64,000 nt of DNA from Rhodococcus sp. 4CII (GTDB taxonomy: Bacteria; Actinomycetota; Actinomycetes; Mycobacteriales; Mycobacteriaceae): positions 1,302,001 through 1,366,000 of the forward strand of contig NZ_JACCFE010000002.1 of the NCBI RefSeq assembly GCF_014256275.1, given 5' to 3'. The position numbers were made by a program, and so were the translations under genes. Shown piece after piece: positions 26,259 to 33,217 of the stretch. Positions within the stretch are counted from its first letter, which is position 1. The number at the start of each line of letters is the position of its first letter. The notes beneath the pieces were generated by a model that made no database searches, was not told the origin of the DNA, and saw nothing but the letters and a program-made list of their open reading frames with translations.

Positions 26259-26543
26259 ATGGCCGAGTTGCTGTCAGACGGAGAGATCGACACCGCGCTC
26301 GCAGAACTGCCCGGGTGGCGGCGAGCCGGCGATTCCCTCGTCCGCACCGTGGAGTCGCCGAGTTTCCCCGACGCCGTCGAGCTCGTGCGGAAGGTCGCGG
26401 ACGCGGCGGAGGCTGCGAACCACCACCCGGACATCGACATCAGGTGGCGGAAGGTCACCTATACGCTGTCGACGCATTCCGCGGGCGGGCTCACGCAGCA
26501 GGATCTGGATCTTGCTGCGCAGATCGACGCGCTGGCGGGCTGA
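26259..26543 (+). CDS. pterin-4-alpha-carbinolamine dehydratase (PCD/DCoH)
   Basis: This 94-residue enzyme is of the usual length for the family, which dehydrates 4a-hydroxy-tetrahydropterins. It shows LPGWRRAGDSLVRTVESPSFPDAVELVRKVADAAEAANHHPDIDIRWRKVTYTLSTHSAGGLT, containing the catalytic His-His-Pro and the second His of the substrate pocket. No aromatic amino acid hydroxylase is nearby, so the biological substrate is open; molybdopterin-related roles have been suggested for such genes. Its 3' end overlaps the 3' end of pimE by 53 bases on the opposite strand. Confidence 0.9.
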   Translation: MAELLSDGEIDTALAELPGWRRAGDSLVRTVESPSFPDAVELVRKVADAAEAANHHPDIDIRWRKVTYTLSTHSAGGLTQQDLDLAAQIDALAG

Positions 26544-27825
26544 CCGCGGCGGCACGCGTCGTGCGGCGCCCCGCGTAGGCCACCCAGGCGTAGACACCGA
26601 ACGCACCCACGACGTCGACGGTGCCCAGCCACGCGAAGATCGCGGGGCGGGAGATCAGCCAGATCGAGTCCTGGAAGAAGCTGAGCACCCACGGCACCCC
26701 GATGAGTGTCGTGACGAGCCAGTAGCCGGCGAGGATCCGGGTGCCCAGCATCGGCCCGTACGGACCGTGCAGCAGCCAGATCAGCATCGGGATCACCCAC
26801 ACCCAGTGGTGTGACCACGAGATCGGGGAGATGAGCAGGCCCAGCAACTCGACGATGACGAGGGTGCCGAGCCGGTCGTCGCGGGCGATCGCCCGCCAGG
26901 CAAGGACGGCGAGGACGAGCGTGACCGCCACGGCCAGCAGCCAGACGGCGCCGGTCTCGACGTCGTACCCCAGCAGCCGCGACAACGCGCCACGCAGCGA
27001 CTGATTCCACACCGAGCCGACCGGGCCGATCCGATCCGCGTCGCCGAGCAGGTGGGTGAAGTACTCCCGCGCCTCCGAGCCGATCAGCAGGTAGCTGACT
27101 CCCACGGTCGCGGCGAAGGCGATCCCCGAGAACGCGGCGGCCTTCCATCGGCGCTGCAGGAGGAAATAGAGGCCCGTGATCGCCGGGGTCAGTTTGATCC
27201 CGGCGGCGACACCGACGAGCGCACCGGACAGCCACCACCGCGAACTGCGGACGGCGGTCATCACCAGCAGCGCGAGAAAGACGTTGATCTGGCCGTAGTC
27301 CAGGGTGGTGCGCACCGGTTCCACCCACACCCCCACCGTGGTCCACAGCACCGCGACCGCACGCCAGTGCGGTGTGCGTGCGGTGTCGCCGAGGACGAGC
27401 CCCAGGCTCATGCGGGCCAGCGCGTAGAGGGCCAGGATGGTGAGCAGTTGCCAGCCGACGCCGACCAGCGGGAACGGCAGGTAGTGCAGGGGAAAGAAGA
27501 CGAGCGCGGCGAACGGCGGATACGTGAACGGCAGCGGAAAGTCCGGTGTCACTTCCGAATAGGTGAAGTCGTAGAGACTGCCCCCGTGCAGCGCCTCGGA
27601 CCCGTCGACGTAGACGTGCAGGTCGACGAGGTTCATTCCGTTGGGACTCAGCAGCGTCCACGCCATACGCCCGAGCACCGAGAGCACGAGAAGCACAGGC
27701 GCGCACCGCAACAGGGTGTGCAGGGCGGCCGTCCCCCACGACGACGTGGGCGAACGCTCGGACGGGTGGTCGGAGGATGCTCCGTCGTCGGACGCTGCAT
27801 GGTCGGACGCTGCATGGTCGGACAC
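26491..27825 (-). CDS. pimE: polyprenyl-phosphate-mannose alpha-1,2-mannosyltransferase (GT87)
   Basis: This 444-residue polytopic membrane protein (about 11-12 helices) adds alpha-1,2-mannose to phosphatidylinositol mannosides on the outer face of the membrane. The GT87 catalytic aspartate is in NLVDLHVYVDG (Asp68), in the first periplasmic loop. YGQINVFLALLV and GIKLTPAITGLYFLLQRRWKAA are characteristic blocks. The GTG at 27825 follows CAGGAGAG; a longer upstream frame lacks support. The N-terminal 25 residues (SDHAASDHAASDDGAS) come from a 15-bp DNA tandem repeat and are probably a disordered cytoplasmic tail. The gene order mutT2/PCD/pimE supports the assignment. Confidence 0.88.
   Translation of the reverse strand: MSDHAASDHAASDDGASSDHPSERSPTSSWGTAALHTLLRCAPVLLVLSVLGRMAWTLLSPNGMNLVDLHVYVDGSEALHGGSLYDFTYSEVTPDFPLPFTYPPFAALVFFPLHYLPFPLVGVGWQLLTILALYALARMSLGLVLGDTARTPHWRAVAVLWTTVGVWVEPVRTTLDYGQINVFLALLVMTAVRSSRWWLSGALVGVAAGIKLTPAITGLYFLLQRRWKAAAFSGIAFAATVGVSYLLIGSEAREYFTHLLGDADRIGPVGSVWNQSLRGALSRLLGYDVETGAVWLLAVAVTLVLAVLAWRAIARDDRLGTLVIVELLGLLISPISWSHHWVWVIPMLIWLLHGPYGPMLGTRILAGYWLVTTLIGVPWVLSFFQDSIWLISRPAIFAWLGTVDVVGAFGVYAWVAYAGRRTTRAAAVSPPARRSAQQDPDPAA
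27787..27816 (-). repeat. two 15-bp tandem repeats in the pimE 5' end
   Basis: GTCGGACGCTGCATG occurs twice in tandem (27787-27801 and 27802-27816), with a degraded third copy running into the start codon. Each 15-bp unit is in frame and encodes Ser-Asp-His-Ala-Ala. Copy-number change would lengthen or shorten the PimE tail without a frameshift. Confidence 0.85.
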
Positions 27826-28161
27826 AGTGTGGTGCTCTCCTGTGAGGTGTAGACGTCTCAGCCGATCCCGAAACGGTCCCGCACAGCGTAGACGGCGGCG
27901 CCCGCGGGCCCCGAGGTGTCCGTAGCGGTGCGTAACAGTTGCATCACCAATCACACGGACCACACCGGCCACACGCTATCGTCACCGGAGGATCACCGTC
28001 GGGGTCTGTATGCCATACACTCCCCACCGGGGTGCCGCAGCGACCGGTGAACGAACTCGTGAGCTGTACAACCCGGGGGCGCTGTACATAGAGTGACCCC
28101 CCGAGCCGTCAGCGCGGATTGAGTTGTCGTCCACGCTGTTATGACTAAGGATGGGGAGACT
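27826..28161. other. divergent intergenic region between pimE and the secreted-protein gene
   Basis: This 336-bp region has no convincing gene and must drive transcription in both directions. It contains the small palindrome GTATGCCATAC at 28008-28018 and a direct repeat GCTGTACA at 28063-28070 and 28081-28088, 18 bp apart and therefore on nearly the same DNA face, which could be a regulator site. None of this is matched to a known regulator. Confidence 0.4.
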
Positions 28162-28923
28162 GTGCTTCGAACCCGAGGTATGCGCAGAGCAGTGACTGCT
28201 CTCGCTGTGGCCGCAGCAGCCGCGATGGCAGTGCCGGCCCAGGCGATCGCGCAGCCGACGCCGCCGCCCGTGCCCGAAGGCATCCCCGTGGAGATGCTCG
28301 CGTCGTTCGCACCCGCGATCATCGGAGCAGCCGCAGGTACCGAAGACATCGCCGCAGGTCCCCAGGACGCGATCCTGGATCAGGCCCGTAATCTCCTCGA
28401 ATCCCCCGGCATTCCGCCGGAGCTCAAGTCCACTCTCGAGCGCGTCATCACGTTCCTCGACGGCAGCGGCGGCGGCGGTCCCGAGATCCCCAAGGAGAAC
28501 GCGCCCGTCATCGCGCAGTTCCTGTACCCGACCATCGGTAAGGGCTGCATCGGAGAGGGCGCCGACTCGGTGGGCACCGCACTCGCGGTTCCCGGTCCGG
28601 CCGTGCTGCCCCCGCCCGGACCGAAGGCAGGTCAGGCCGGTTTCGTGTTCACGGCTCTCGGAACCAGTTCCGTTGCCCCCGAACAGCCCAATCCGCTGAC
28701 TGTGACGTGGATCAACCTGGACAACCAGCGCCGCGCCACCCAGAACCTCACCAACGAGGCCAAGATCAACCCGGACGGACCGGCCACACTGTCCGCCATC
28801 GCGGACACCGGCCCGGGCCGCGTCCTCGCCGTCGTCTCGGGTGGCCTGACGACGCAGAAAGAGGGCGCCGCGCCGATCACGTGCAGCTTCCTCCCCACCG
28901 TCGGCATGTTCCAGGTCGCGTAG
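28162..28923 (+). CDS. secreted Ala/Pro-rich protein (Rv1157c-like)
   Basis: This exported protein of about 253 residues starts with arginines, then a hydrophobic core (AVTALAVAAAAAMAVPAQAIA) with an A-x-A cleavage site, then PTPPPVPEG. The mature part has two cysteines (GKGCIGEG and PITCSFLPTVG) that may form a disulfide. The order next to pimE and the Ala/Pro-rich secreted nature suggest the mycobacterial Rv1157c family, whose function I do not know. The start is uncertain: an ATG at 28141 lacks a ribosome binding site, the GTG at 28162 has GGGGAG close upstream, and an ATG about six codons later is also possible. Confidence 0.75.
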   Translation: MLRTRGMRRAVTALAVAAAAAMAVPAQAIAQPTPPPVPEGIPVEMLASFAPAIIGAAAGTEDIAAGPQDAILDQARNLLESPGIPPELKSTLERVITFLDGSGGGGPEIPKENAPVIAQFLYPTIGKGCIGEGADSVGTALAVPGPAVLPPPGPKAGQAGFVFTALGTSSVAPEQPNPLTVTWINLDNQRRATQNLTNEAKINPDGPATLSAIADTGPGRVLAVVSGGLTTQKEGAAPITCSFLPTVGMFQVA

Positions 28924-28940
28924 AACCCTCGACACCGATA

Positions 28941-28983
28941 CACGAGGGGCCCCTCCGGATACGTCCGGAAGGGGCCCTTCGTG
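28941..28983 (+). terminator. long GC-rich stem-loop after the secreted-protein gene
   Basis: CACGAGGGGCCCCTCCGGA is followed by a short loop and TCCGGAAGGGGCCCTTCGTG, a near-perfect stem of about 19 bp beginning 18 bp after the stop. It lacks a U-tract. Position and strength suggest transcription termination. Confidence 0.7.
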
Positions 28984-29029
28984 CACCGCAACCCTGTTTG
29001 CCGACGGCGCCGCCGTGGTAGACCGAAGA

Positions 29030-29380
29030 ATGCCCTCGATGCACCACACCCCGGACCACTCACTGCGATCGCGACACGCCCGGCGTTCGATCCTCTCGAT
29101 CCGCTCGGAGGGATCGATCCTCTCGATCGGTTCCGCCTATTCGATCCTGTCGGTCGGCAGTGTGGGCTCGGTGCTCTCGATCGGGTCGGTCGGTTCGGCC
29201 GGCTCGGCCCTGAGCACCGCCTCGTTCGCGAGCCTCGGGTCCGCCCTGTCGGGGCTGTCCCGATGGTCGCTGATGTCCTGGAAGGGATGGCACGACGCGC
29301 CGCCGGAACACCCCCACTTGACGGTCATCGCCGACGAGCCGGACCTCGCACGGGACGCGACCGCGCACGTCCAGTCCTGA
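29030..29380 (+). CDS. Ser/Ile/Gly nonapeptide-repeat protein, unknown function
   Basis: This protein of about 116 residues has a striking repeat: SILSIRSEG, SILSIGSAY, SILSVGSVG, SVLSIGSVG, then degenerate SAGSALSTAS and SLGSALSGLS, followed by WSLMSWKGW and an acidic, Pro/His-containing tail. The nine-residue spacing of Ser and aliphatic residues would suit a stacked beta structure (solenoid or amyloid-like), which is inference. The hydroxyl-rich repeat is preceded by an Arg/His-rich N-terminus. There is no signal peptide. The start is uncertain (GTG 29015, ATG 29030 or ATG 29039). The repeat is in the protein, with DNA repeats around CTCGATC. It converges with the marR gene. Confidence 0.6.
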   Translation: MPSMHHTPDHSLRSRHARRSILSIRSEGSILSIGSAYSILSVGSVGSVLSIGSVGSAGSALSTASFASLGSALSGLSRWSLMSWKGWHDAPPEHPHLTVIADEPDLARDATAHVQS

Positions 29381-29390
29381 CACTCCCGGC

Positions 29391-29891
29391 TCAGGAGGTC
29401 TTTCCGCGGCGCGGCCAGGAATTGCCCTCGACCTTCTCGATCTCGCCGTTGAACTTCGTCAGCAGCCGGCGAAACTCGTCCCGGTCATGGGCACTCCATC
29501 CGGCGATGATGCGCTCGACGCCGTTGCGACCCAACGCCCGGTCGGCGTGCAGTTGTTCGATGCCCCGCGGTGTCGCCTCGACCTTGCGGGCCATTCCGCC
29601 GTCCGGGTCGGGGACGCGGTCGACGAGCCCGCGCTTGAGCAACGCGCCGATCTGTCGGTTGATCGTCGAGATGTCGAGCCGGAACGCCTCGGCCAGCTGC
29701 TTCAGACTGAGCGGATGCTCCAGCTCCAGGCGGCCGAGGATCAGGTAGGCGGAACGGTCGAGTTGGAATCCCGCGCGCTGGGCATGGGCGTGATATCGCG
29801 ACAGCAACGTCAATTCGTTCTCGACAGCTGCCACCACGTCGCGATCGGACACCGCCACCTCCACTCGTCGCCCTCGTTCTGCGGGACTCAT
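29391..29891 (-). CDS. MarR-family transcriptional regulator
   Basis: This 166-residue protein has the MarR winged helix-turn-helix: YLILGRLELEHPLSLKQLAEAFRLDISTINRQIGALLKRGLVDRVPDPDGGMARKVEATPRG, with the wing residues DPDGGMARK. Flanking helices form the dimer interface. Alternatives for the start are TTG 29906 and a GTG about 20 codons downstream of 29891 preceded by GGAGG. A palindromic sequence at 29908-29940, just upstream of the ATG, is the probable autoregulatory operator. The ligand is unknown. Possible targets are itself and the genes to the right (24-codon peptide, SnoaL-like protein). Confidence 0.88.
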   Translation of the reverse strand: MSPAERGRRVEVAVSDRDVVAAVENELTLLSRYHAHAQRAGFQLDRSAYLILGRLELEHPLSLKQLAEAFRLDISTINRQIGALLKRGLVDRVPDPDGGMARKVEATPRGIEQLHADRALGRNGVERIIAGWSAHDRDEFRRLLTKFNGEIEKVEGNSWPRRGKTS

Positions 29892-29907
29892 TCTGCCCGA
29901 GATCAAA

Positions 29908-29940
29908 TGTGCATCCTACACACAATGTGTATTGTGCACA
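29908..29940. promoter_or_regulatory. nested palindromic operator upstream of the marR gene
   Basis: The outer inverted repeat TGTGCA (29908-29913) and TGCACA (29935-29940) encloses an inner inverted repeat CACAAT-GTGT-ATTGTG (29921-29936). The 16-bp inner site has the size and AT content of MarR-type operators, and its position would block the promoter or start of the marR gene. Binding is inferred. Confidence 0.55.
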
Positions 29941-29962
29941 TTTCTCCTGGCGGGACGACGGT

Positions 29963-30037
29963 TCAGGACCCGTTGACGAACAGCGCAGTGAAGAGGACCG
30001 ACGCGACGGTGTACACGAAGTTGAGGAGCAGATCCAT
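29963..30037 (-). CDS. 24-residue hydrophobic small membrane peptide
   Basis: The tiny frame MDLLLNFVYTVASVLFTALF-VNGS is preceded by an excellent ribosome binding site (GGGAGGT, 4 bases before the ATG at 30037). Almost the whole peptide is one hydrophobic helix long enough to cross the membrane. It is upstream of marR on the same strand and divergent from the SnoaL-like gene. No homologue is known to me. It could be a regulatory membrane peptide, a toxin of a type I pair, or a leader peptide; none can be decided from sequence. Confidence 0.5.
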   Translation of the reverse strand: MDLLLNFVYTVASVLFTALFVNGS

Positions 30038-30196
30038 GGGGACCTCCCGGGTTCGGAGTGAAAGGAGTGACGAGAGGGTAATCGGGGTTTCCTCGGTCAG
30101 CGTTTCACAGTCCCATCCACCGGAAAACGCCCCACCCTCGAACTGAAACGTGTTCTCATTCTCCGAAGAGAGCCGGACGAGAGAAGGGACGCACGC

Positions 30197-30700
30197 ATGC
30201 CGTGGAGCCGTGCCGAACTGGAAGACGCATTCGCCCACTACCAGCGAAGCGTCGGTCGCTGCGTCGAACTCGGCGACTGGAACGGCTTTGCCGACCTCTT
30301 CACGGAGGACGCCACGTACGTCGAGCACGCCTTCGGACAATTCGACGGACGCGAAGCCATCCGCCGCTGGGTCACCCGCACCATGTCGGCGTTCCCCGGG
30401 AGCCGGATGACCGAGTTCCCGGCCAACTGGTACGTGATCGACGAAGACCGGGGGTGGGTGATCTGCGAGATCGACAACCCGATGGAAGATCCCGGCGACG
30501 GTTCGGAGCACGCGGCCGCCAACATCACCATTCTGCACTACGCCGGCGACAACCTGTGGTCGCGCGAAGAGGATGCGTACAACCCGATGAACTTTCTCGC
30601 GACGGCCAAGAAGTGGTGTCGCGCAGCGGAAGCCGCCGGAAACCTACCCGACGACGCCCGGGAGTGGCTGACGAGAACAGGCGGGCAACCGGCAGCGTGA
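30197..30700 (+). CDS. SnoaL-like / NTF2-fold protein
   Basis: This 167-residue protein has the NTF2-like cone fold pattern: LEDAFAHYQRSVGRCVELGDWNGFADLFTEDATYVEHAFGQFDGREAIRRWVTRTM, then FPANWYVIDEDRGWVICEIDNPM. Members act as polyketide cyclases, isomerases or dehydratases, or simply bind small hydrophobic molecules. D/H residues of the pocket (D in TEDATYVEH) are present but the substrate is unknown. The ATG at 30197 has GAAGGGA upstream. Its stop and that of the next, convergent gene are 4 bp apart. Confidence 0.75.
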   Translation: MPWSRAELEDAFAHYQRSVGRCVELGDWNGFADLFTEDATYVEHAFGQFDGREAIRRWVTRTMSAFPGSRMTEFPANWYVIDEDRGWVICEIDNPMEDPGDGSEHAAANITILHYAGDNLWSREEDAYNPMNFLATAKKWCRAAEAAGNLPDDAREWLTRTGGQPAA

Positions 30701-30704
30701 CCGG

Positions 30705-31439
30705 TCACCACTGCCCGTAGTCGGGCTTGAGAATGTCGTTGAGATCGATACCGACTCCGTCGACGTTGCTCGCATCGATCTCGTACTGGTGCAGGTGCGC
30801 CGACGGGTGGACGTACCCCTCCGGCGTGCCCCAATCGTGTTGCCAGTAGAACGAACCGAACCCTGCCAGGATCGCCAGATCCAGCGTTTTCGAGTTGGCG
30901 TAGATGCCGGTATTGCCCTTGCCGACCACCGACTCCCACCCCGCGAGGTACGGGCCGATCATGGTGAGGAAATCGGTGGGCGAGGGATTGTCGTCGATGG
31001 ATGCATAGATGGGCCGGTCCTCGGAACCGCCTGCGGCGAGGTGCAATTCGAGGCCGCGTTCGGCATGCCGTTTCCCCGCCTCGAGCCCGCCGCGCCAGTC
31101 GGCCGTCGGCCCCTTGCCGAACTGGTAGCACGACACGACCGACAGTCCGGCATCGAGCAGCGCCTGCGCCTCGTCGGCGAGCATCGGCTTGCCCTCCATC
31201 CACTCGGCGCCGGGACGCCGATCGGACACGTAACGGATGGCGCCGTCGTACCCCGCCTCGAGAATGGCGTCCGCCGAGGGGACGCCACCCGCATAGTCGA
31301 TCAGGGTGCCCAGACTGTCCGCCTTCGCGACGGCGACCGAGGACGTGGTGGACGTGAGCGCCGCGATTCCGGCCACGGCAGATCCTGCTGCCGCGTACCG
31401 GAAGAGGTCTCGTCGAGAAATCTGCACTGTGGCCCCCAT
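30705..31439 (-). CDS. Tat-exported DUF1906 glycoside-hydrolase-like protein (Rv2525c-like)
   Basis: This 244-residue protein starts with a twin-arginine signal (SRRDLFRY, Arg9-Arg10, then a hydrophobic AAAGSAVAGIAALTS). The mature domain has a TIM-barrel-like pattern: TLIDYAGGVPSADAILEAGYDGAIRYVSDRRPG, LSVVSCYQFGKGPTADWRGG, PIYASIDDNPS, GIYANSKTLD, and FYWQHDWG. This matches DUF1906 proteins related to GH25-like lysozyme folds, with acidic residues in SIDDNP in place of a catalytic pair. Mycobacterial Rv2525c is the known example and affects the cell envelope. Activity here is inferred. The start could be up to 24 residues earlier (31511). Confidence 0.82.
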   Translation of the reverse strand: MGATVQISRRDLFRYAAAGSAVAGIAALTSTTSSVAVAKADSLGTLIDYAGGVPSADAILEAGYDGAIRYVSDRRPGAEWMEGKPMLADEAQALLDAGLSVVSCYQFGKGPTADWRGGLEAGKRHAERGLELHLAAGGSEDRPIYASIDDNPSPTDFLTMIGPYLAGWESVVGKGNTGIYANSKTLDLAILAGFGSFYWQHDWGTPEGYVHPSAHLHQYEIDASNVDGVGIDLNDILKPDYGQW

Positions 31440-31594
31440 ATCCGATCGGTCGCGCTTCGGCGTGTCTCCGACATCCGGTGTTGCTCGGTCGGTATCTTGT
31501 CCGGTTTGCATTCCACCACACTCACAACGGTCCCGCCAGCCACTTGCACTACATCCGTCACATCGGACACTCGCGAACCGCAGGCACCCTCAGT

Positions 31595-33217
31595 TCAGCG
31601 GAAGAACACCGCGGCCTGGTCCGCCAGATCCAGTGCCCCCTGCGGCAGGATCCCGAGCACCACGGTCACCACCACTCCGACGGCGATGGCCGCGGCGGTG
31701 AACATGCTGGGCACCACGATCGTCGGGGCGTCGCTCTGCGGTTCCGAGAAGAACATCAGCACGATGACCCGGACGTAGAAGAACGCCGCGATCGCGCTGC
31801 TGACGACACCGACGAGAACGAGCGGAGCGGCGCCTCCCTCGACGGCCGCCTGGAAGACCGCGAACTTGCTGACGAACCCACTCGTCAACGGGATTCCGGC
31901 GAACGCGAGCAGGAACAGGGCGAAGACCCCGCCCACGAGCGGCGACCGCCGCCCCAGCCCCGCCCAGCGGGACAGGTCTGTTGCCTCACCCCGGCTGTCG
32001 CGCACCAGGGTGACGACTGCGAACGCCCCGAGCGTGCTGAATCCGTACGCCAGCAGGTAGAACATCGTGGACGACAGGCCCGCCCGGTTGGCCGCGATCA
32101 GACCGGTGAGGATGAACCCGGCGTGCGCGACGGACGAGTAGGCGAGCATGCGTTTGACGTCGCTTTGCGTGACCGCCAGGACGGCGCCGACCACCATGGT
32201 CAGGATGGCGACTCCCCACATCACGGGCCGCCAGTCGCCGCGCAGGTCCGGCAGTGCCACGTAGAAGATGCGCAGCATCGCGCCGACCGCGGCGACCTTG
32301 GTGGCCGCGGCCATGAAGGCGGTGATCGGCGTCGGCGCGCCCTGGTAGACGTCCGGGATCCAGGAGTGGAACGGCACGGCGCCGATCTTGAACAGCAGGC
32401 CCACCGACAGCAGCGCGGTACCGATCAGTGCCAGCGCCTTGTCGTCGGTGCCGCGGGCCAGCGCGTCGGCGATCCGCGGCAACTCGACCGTGCCGGCGTA
32501 GCCGTACAGCAATGCGACACCGAACAGGAAGAACGCGGACGAGAATGCCCCCAGCAGAAAGTATTTGAGGGCCGCCTCCTGCGACAGGAGGCGGCGGCGC
32601 CGCGCCAGCCCGCACAACAGGTACAGCGGCAGCGAGAGCACCTCCAGGGCGACGAACATGGTGAGAAGGTCGTTGGACGCCGGGAACAGGAGCATCCCGC
32701 CGACCGCGAACAGCGTGAGGGGAAAGACCTCGGTGTGTCCTGGGGCGGATCGGGTGGCCTCCCGTTCGGCGACGCTGCCGGGGACGGCGAACGCCTGCGG
32801 GGTGAACGCGTCGGTTCCCCCTTCCGACTCCGCCCCCGCCGTCGCGGTGACCTCCGCGGTCGCCGCCGCGACCCCGCTGTCGACGCCGCGCTCCGCGATG
32901 AGCAGGATCGCGGGGATCGAGATCAGCAGGATGGTGCCCTGCAGGAACAGCGTCGGCCCGTCGACGGCCACCGCGCCCACGACCACCGAGGCGCGGGTCC
33001 CGGCGAGCAGGACGACGGCCACGAACGCGGCGGTGAGACCTCCGAGTCCGAGAACGAGGTGGCTCGAGTAGCGGACACGCCGCGGCAGGAACGCCTCGAC
33101 GAGCACACCGGCGACAGCCACTCCGAACACGATCAGCATGGGCGCCAACCGGCTGTATTCGATGTCCGGCGCGGGCAGCGTCGCGGACTGGGCGAGAACG
33201 AGTTCGGAGGGACTCAT
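31595..33217 (-). CDS. nuoN: NADH-quinone oxidoreductase subunit N
   Basis: This 540-residue antiporter-like membrane subunit of complex I has about 14 helices. It contains the conserved proton-channel lysines in the LLFKIGAVPFHSWIPDVYQGAPTPITAFMAAATKVAA region. A low-complexity loop (about residues 105-150, SGVAAATAEVTATAGAESEGG) is inserted between helices and is longer than in most NuoN proteins. It is the last gene of the nuo operon; its ATG overlaps the nuoM stop (ATGA). Confidence 0.95.
   Translation of the reverse strand: MSPSELVLAQSATLPAPDIEYSRLAPMLIVFGVAVAGVLVEAFLPRRVRYSSHLVLGLGGLTAAFVAVVLLAGTRASVVVGAVAVDGPTLFLQGTILLISIPAILLIAERGVDSGVAAATAEVTATAGAESEGGTDAFTPQAFAVPGSVAEREATRSAPGHTEVFPLTLFAVGGMLLFPASNDLLTMFVALEVLSLPLYLLCGLARRRRLLSQEAALKYFLLGAFSSAFFLFGVALLYGYAGTVELPRIADALARGTDDKALALIGTALLSVGLLFKIGAVPFHSWIPDVYQGAPTPITAFMAAATKVAAVGAMLRIFYVALPDLRGDWRPVMWGVAILTMVVGAVLAVTQSDVKRMLAYSSVAHAGFILTGLIAANRAGLSSTMFYLLAYGFSTLGAFAVVTLVRDSRGEATDLSRWAGLGRRSPLVGGVFALFLLAFAGIPLTSGFVSKFAVFQAAVEGGAAPLVLVGVVSSAIAAFFYVRVIVLMFFSEPQSDAPTIVVPSMFTAAAIAVGVVVTVVLGILPQGALDLADQAAVFFR

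Noticed and set aside
29060..29383. Minus-strand frame opposite the Ser/Ile/Gly repeat protein
   Set aside because: Its Arg/Asp/Gly repeats are only the complement of the plus-strand repeat, with no ribosome binding site; the plus frame has the more structured sequence, though this choice is not proven.
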